Below, piece after piece: positions 61,595-64,000 of a DNA stretch of 64,000 nucleotides. Position numbers and translations under genes: made by a program. The notes under the pieces were generated by a model. The model ran no database searches. It saw only the letters and a program-made list of their open reading frames with translations, and was not told the DNA's origin. How positions within the stretch are numbered: position 1 is the first letter of the stretch; each line of letters starts with the position of its first letter. This DNA is from Roseivirga sp. E12 (GTDB taxonomy: Bacteria > Bacteroidota > Bacteroidia > Cytophagales > Cyclobacteriaceae), in the NCBI RefSeq assembly GCF_017592825.1, contig NZ_JAGFMD010000002.1:124001-188000 (forward strand), read 5' to 3'.

Positions 61595-64000
61595 TTAAGC
61601 TTCAGTTTTTTGTTTGTTTCTGATCTTGGTCATGTACCAAATGTTAGGGTTGACATTAATCTCTTCTAACACGTGGTAAGCACGCTCTTCATTGACCACT
61701 CGCTCGGTAGCGCCTTCGCCATCCTTCTTATCCTCAATCTGTAACATTTGAGAGATTTTCGAATTAGTATCATTCAAATCTCCGAATGTGATTGCATCTG
61801 AAGGACAAGCAGAAGCACAAGCTATGCTGATTTCACCATCAACAGGTCTTCTACCTTCACGTTTCGCAGTAAGTTTACCAGCTTGGATACGCTGTACACA
61901 CATTGTACATTTCTCCATTACACCTCTTGCACGAACGGTTACGTCTGGGTTCAATACCATTTTACCCAAATCGTTGTTCATTGATGAGTTCATGTCGAAC
62001 TGTGTATTGTCGTGGTATTTGAACCAGTTGAACCTTCTTACTTTGTAAGGACAGTTGTTAGCACAATATCTAGTACCAATACATCTGTTGTAGGTCATCT
62101 GATTCAATCCTTCTGAACTGTGAGTTGTCGCTGCAACAGGACATACAGTTTCACAAGGTGCATTATTACAATGCTGACACATCATCGGCTGGAAAGTAAC
62201 TTCAGGATTTTCAGCTGCATTTTCCAGCTCCTTCTTACTTCCTGCCGGATTAGCTGCAGAATAGTATCTGTCAATTCTAATCCATGCCATTTCTCTTCTG
62301 TTCAACACTTCCTCTTTTCCTACAACAGGGATGTTGTTTTCTGCCTGACATGCAACGGTACAAGCCGAACATCCAGTACAAGAATTCATGTCGATAGTCA
62401 TCGCCCAGTGGTGGTTAGAGTATTCGTGACCTTTCCACAAGGTGATCTTTGAAGGTTTGATATACTTACCTTCCTTATAAATTTTTGGATGCCATCTTCC
62501 AGCACCTGCATCTTCTTTATACTCTGAAAGCGTAGCTTCCTGAATTACATTCTCACGCCCCATATACGTTTGGTGCGTCTGAGTTTGAGCAATTCTGTAG
62601 CTCTCGCCCGTAGCCGTAACACTAACACCAGCAAACACATCCATAACATTAGCTCCATTGAGCTTAGTCATCATTGGATAGGCATCTACTCCTAGGTTAT
62701 CTCCTACTCTACCAGCTTTTGTTCTTCCGTAACCCACTGCCATACCCAATGTACCATTGGCCTGGCCTGGCTGAACTAGAACAGGAATCTTAACTGTGGT
62801 TCCACCTACTGTCAAATCAACTAATTGCGTTTCACCTTCTTTCAAAGTGATGCCCATTTCGTTGGCATCAGCAATTGACATTGTCAAGTAGTTATCCCAA
62901 GTAGCTTTAGTGATTGGATCAGACATTTCTTGCAACCAAGGGTTGTTGGCCTGAGAACCATCTCCTAATCCTATTTTTTGGTAAAGTGAAAGCTCAAAAC
63001 CTCCTGCGCCCACTTTATAATTCTGAGCGATGCTTGTAGCCGCTGCACTAGCTGCTGCGGTATCTAAGCTTAGGCTTCTGTTGCTTCCTCCAGTCTCGAA
63101 TACACCATCATAAAGTGCTTTATCCCAGAAAGTTTGGAAACTTGAAGTGTCTGTTTGCTTACCGAAGAAGTTTTCTCTCCAGTTATTCTGTAGGTAAGTA
63201 TAGTATTCTACATCCTGACCTGCCCATTTCAAGAATGACTCAGGTGCTTGTCTTGTTTTGAATATTGGAGATATAGTCGGTTGAACCAAACTATAATGTC
63301 CTTCTCTAAGTTCTGCATCGTTCCACTGCTCTAGGTAGTGGTGATCAGGCGCCACATACTTCACAACAGAAGCAGTCTCGTCCATTCTATCCGATGTAGA
63401 AACTGTCAAGCCAACTTTAGAGATAGAAGCACTTAATGCTGCGCCTTCAGCTGAATCGTAAGCAGGGTTACAGTTAAAGAAAATGACCGCAGAAACAGAT
63501 CCGCTGTTCATTTCTTTCACTAGATTACTCATTGCCTGATCATTACCTTGACGATAGTGTACTGGTACATTAGCATCTAGAGTAGTTCCATAGTTGCCCA
63601 ACATGCTATTGATTCCGTTAATCAATACCTGAACCATTGGATCATTAGAACCACAAACCACAAGTGACTTACCTCTATTAGCCCATAACTCATTGATTGC
63701 CTCAGTAGCATGATCAACAGCAGCTCCACCACTTACAGTTGCCTGACCTGCTTTGGCAGCAATACCGTTATACATGGCTACTACTAAAGGTCCAACTTGT
63801 GATGGTTTGATTGGTGTTCTATAATCAGCGTTCGAACCTGTCAATGACAAGTTTGACTCAAACTGATAATGACGAGACATCTCTCTGTGATGATCGTTAA
63901 TTTTTCTTGTCTTACTGTATTGCTTAGTAAACTCGATTGGCGAAATCCAAGTACCTAGGAAATCAGCACCTACACTTACAATAGTATGAGCTTTGCTGAA
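61595..64000 (-). CDS. actB: Alternative complex III subunit B, molybdopterin-like/ferredoxin fusion (partial)
   Basis: The frame is open to the right edge (801 codons before the stop), so the N-terminus, with an expected Tat-type signal, is missing. The first 500 residues resemble a molybdopterin oxidoreductase domain. The C-terminal domain carries four Fe-S motifs: CTGCSACTVACQAE, CQHCNNAPCETVCPV, CIGTRYCANNCPYKVRRF and CTMCVQRI with CASACPSDA. In the known ACIII structure these hold three [4Fe-4S] and one [3Fe-4S] cluster, and no molybdenum is bound. The ATG at 63880 is internal, since the reading continues upstream with a conserved FLGTWISPIEFTKQYSKTR segment. Confidence 0.94.
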   Translation of the reverse strand, partial: FSKAHTIVSVGADFLGTWISPIEFTKQYSKTRKINDHHREMSRHYQFESNLSLTGSNADYRTPIKPSQVGPLVVAMYNGIAAKAGQATVSGGAAVDHATEAINELWANRGKSLVVCGSNDPMVQVLINGINSMLGNYGTTLDANVPVHYRQGNDQAMSNLVKEMNSGSVSAVIFFNCNPAYDSAEGAALSASISKVGLTVSTSDRMDETASVVKYVAPDHHYLEQWNDAELREGHYSLVQPTISPIFKTRQAPESFLKWAGQDVEYYTYLQNNWRENFFGKQTDTSSFQTFWDKALYDGVFETGGSNRSLSLDTAAASAAATSIAQNYKVGAGGFELSLYQKIGLGDGSQANNPWLQEMSDPITKATWDNYLTMSIADANEMGITLKEGETQLVDLTVGGTTVKIPVLVQPGQANGTLGMAVGYGRTKAGRVGDNLGVDAYPMMTKLNGANVMDVFAGVSVTATGESYRIAQTQTHQTYMGRENVIQEATLSEYKEDAGAGRWHPKIYKEGKYIKPSKITLWKGHEYSNHHWAMTIDMNSCTGCSACTVACQAENNIPVVGKEEVLNRREMAWIRIDRYYSAANPAGSKKELENAAENPEVTFQPMMCQHCNNAPCETVCPVAATTHSSEGLNQMTYNRCIGTRYCANNCPYKVRRFNWFKYHDNTQFDMNSSMNNDLGKMVLNPDVTVRARGVMEKCTMCVQRIQAGKLTAKREGRRPVDGEISIACASACPSDAITFGDLNDTNSKISQMLQIEDKKDGEGATERVVNEERAYHVLEEINVNPNIWYMTKIRNKQKTEA

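Noticed and set aside
61595-63880. actB starting at the ATG at 63880
   Set aside because: The frame continues without a stop to the window edge and the upstream part encodes conserved actB-like sequence, so the gene is cut by the edge.
1-64000. tRNA, rRNA, CRISPR, insertion sequence, integrase or phage genes
   Set aside because: I checked the intergenic regions and reading frames and saw none; base composition is even throughout, so no transferred island is claimed.

Overview
The window reads as chromosomal DNA from an aerobic, carotenoid-pigmented marine-type Bacteroidota, most likely order Cytophagales (Roseivirga/Fulvivirga-like; the genus is a guess). The signs are: alternative complex III followed directly by an aa3-type oxidase locus, the long plant/chlamydia-like form of IspG, a DUF5723 protein, a FtsX-type permease of the kind abundant in this phylum, lipoproteins with acidic residues after the lipobox cysteine, and exact TAnnTTTG (-7) boxes in front of many genes. 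Base composition is roughly 40% GC. I see no tRNA, rRNA, CRISPR array, insertion sequence or prophage. No stretch above 300 bases lacks a gene; the longest is 12400-12691.

Layout. 1-5635: a TolC-like protein (cut by the left edge), L-serine dehydratase beta chain, aminodeoxychorismate-lyase-like PLP enzyme, thymidylate synthase and an RND/MMPL transporter. 5616-13804 (mostly minus): a DUF5723 protein paired with a large lipoprotein, PspC-domain protein, endonuclease/exonuclease/phosphatase protein, FtsX-type permease with two 21-bp-spaced operator-like repeats upstream, and a D-threonine-aldolase/D-serine-dehydratase-like enzyme. 13862-15470: a compact four-gene operon (SPFH protein, 48-aa DUF4177-like protein, 56-aa Arc-like repressor, SdpI-like membrane protein) behind a palindromic operator. 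15467-21430: GT39 glycosyltransferase and divergent GtrA flippase, peroxiredoxin and small proteins. 21560-24343: leuS. 24403-27809: secreted or lipid-anchored proteins. 27961-36002: a plus-strand run with lycopene cyclase, cardiolipin synthase, acyl-CoA dehydrogenase, nucleotide pyrophosphatase/phosphodiesterase-like protein, cysteine hydrolase and a Rieske oxygenase. 35999-41887: a YjbR protein, IspG, a short-chain dehydrogenase, MlaE/MlaF and a sulfurtransferase. 41975-49110: a giant sensor histidine kinase translationally coupled to a 1151-aa predicted outer-membrane protein.

49146-64000 (all minus) is the respiratory locus. In transcription order it is actB (cut by the right edge), actC, actD, actE, actF, coxB, coxA, ctaA, ctaB, two subunit III genes, subunit IV, a terminator, then accessory genes: a Sco-like protein without its copper-binding cysteines, DUF420/CtaM-like, an 89-aa Cys-containing membrane protein and DUF983. 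Together they make a quinol:cytochrome c oxidoreductase plus cytochrome oxidase, with heme A synthesis and assembly genes; actA should lie just beyond the right edge.

Most genes are housekeeping. The items most worth following are the SPFH/Arc/SdpI operon, the cysteine-less Sco, the His/Asp-rich periplasmic loop in ActF, the histidine kinase/outer-membrane protein pair, and the operator-like sequences before the FtsX permease, SPFH operon and lycopene cyclase.
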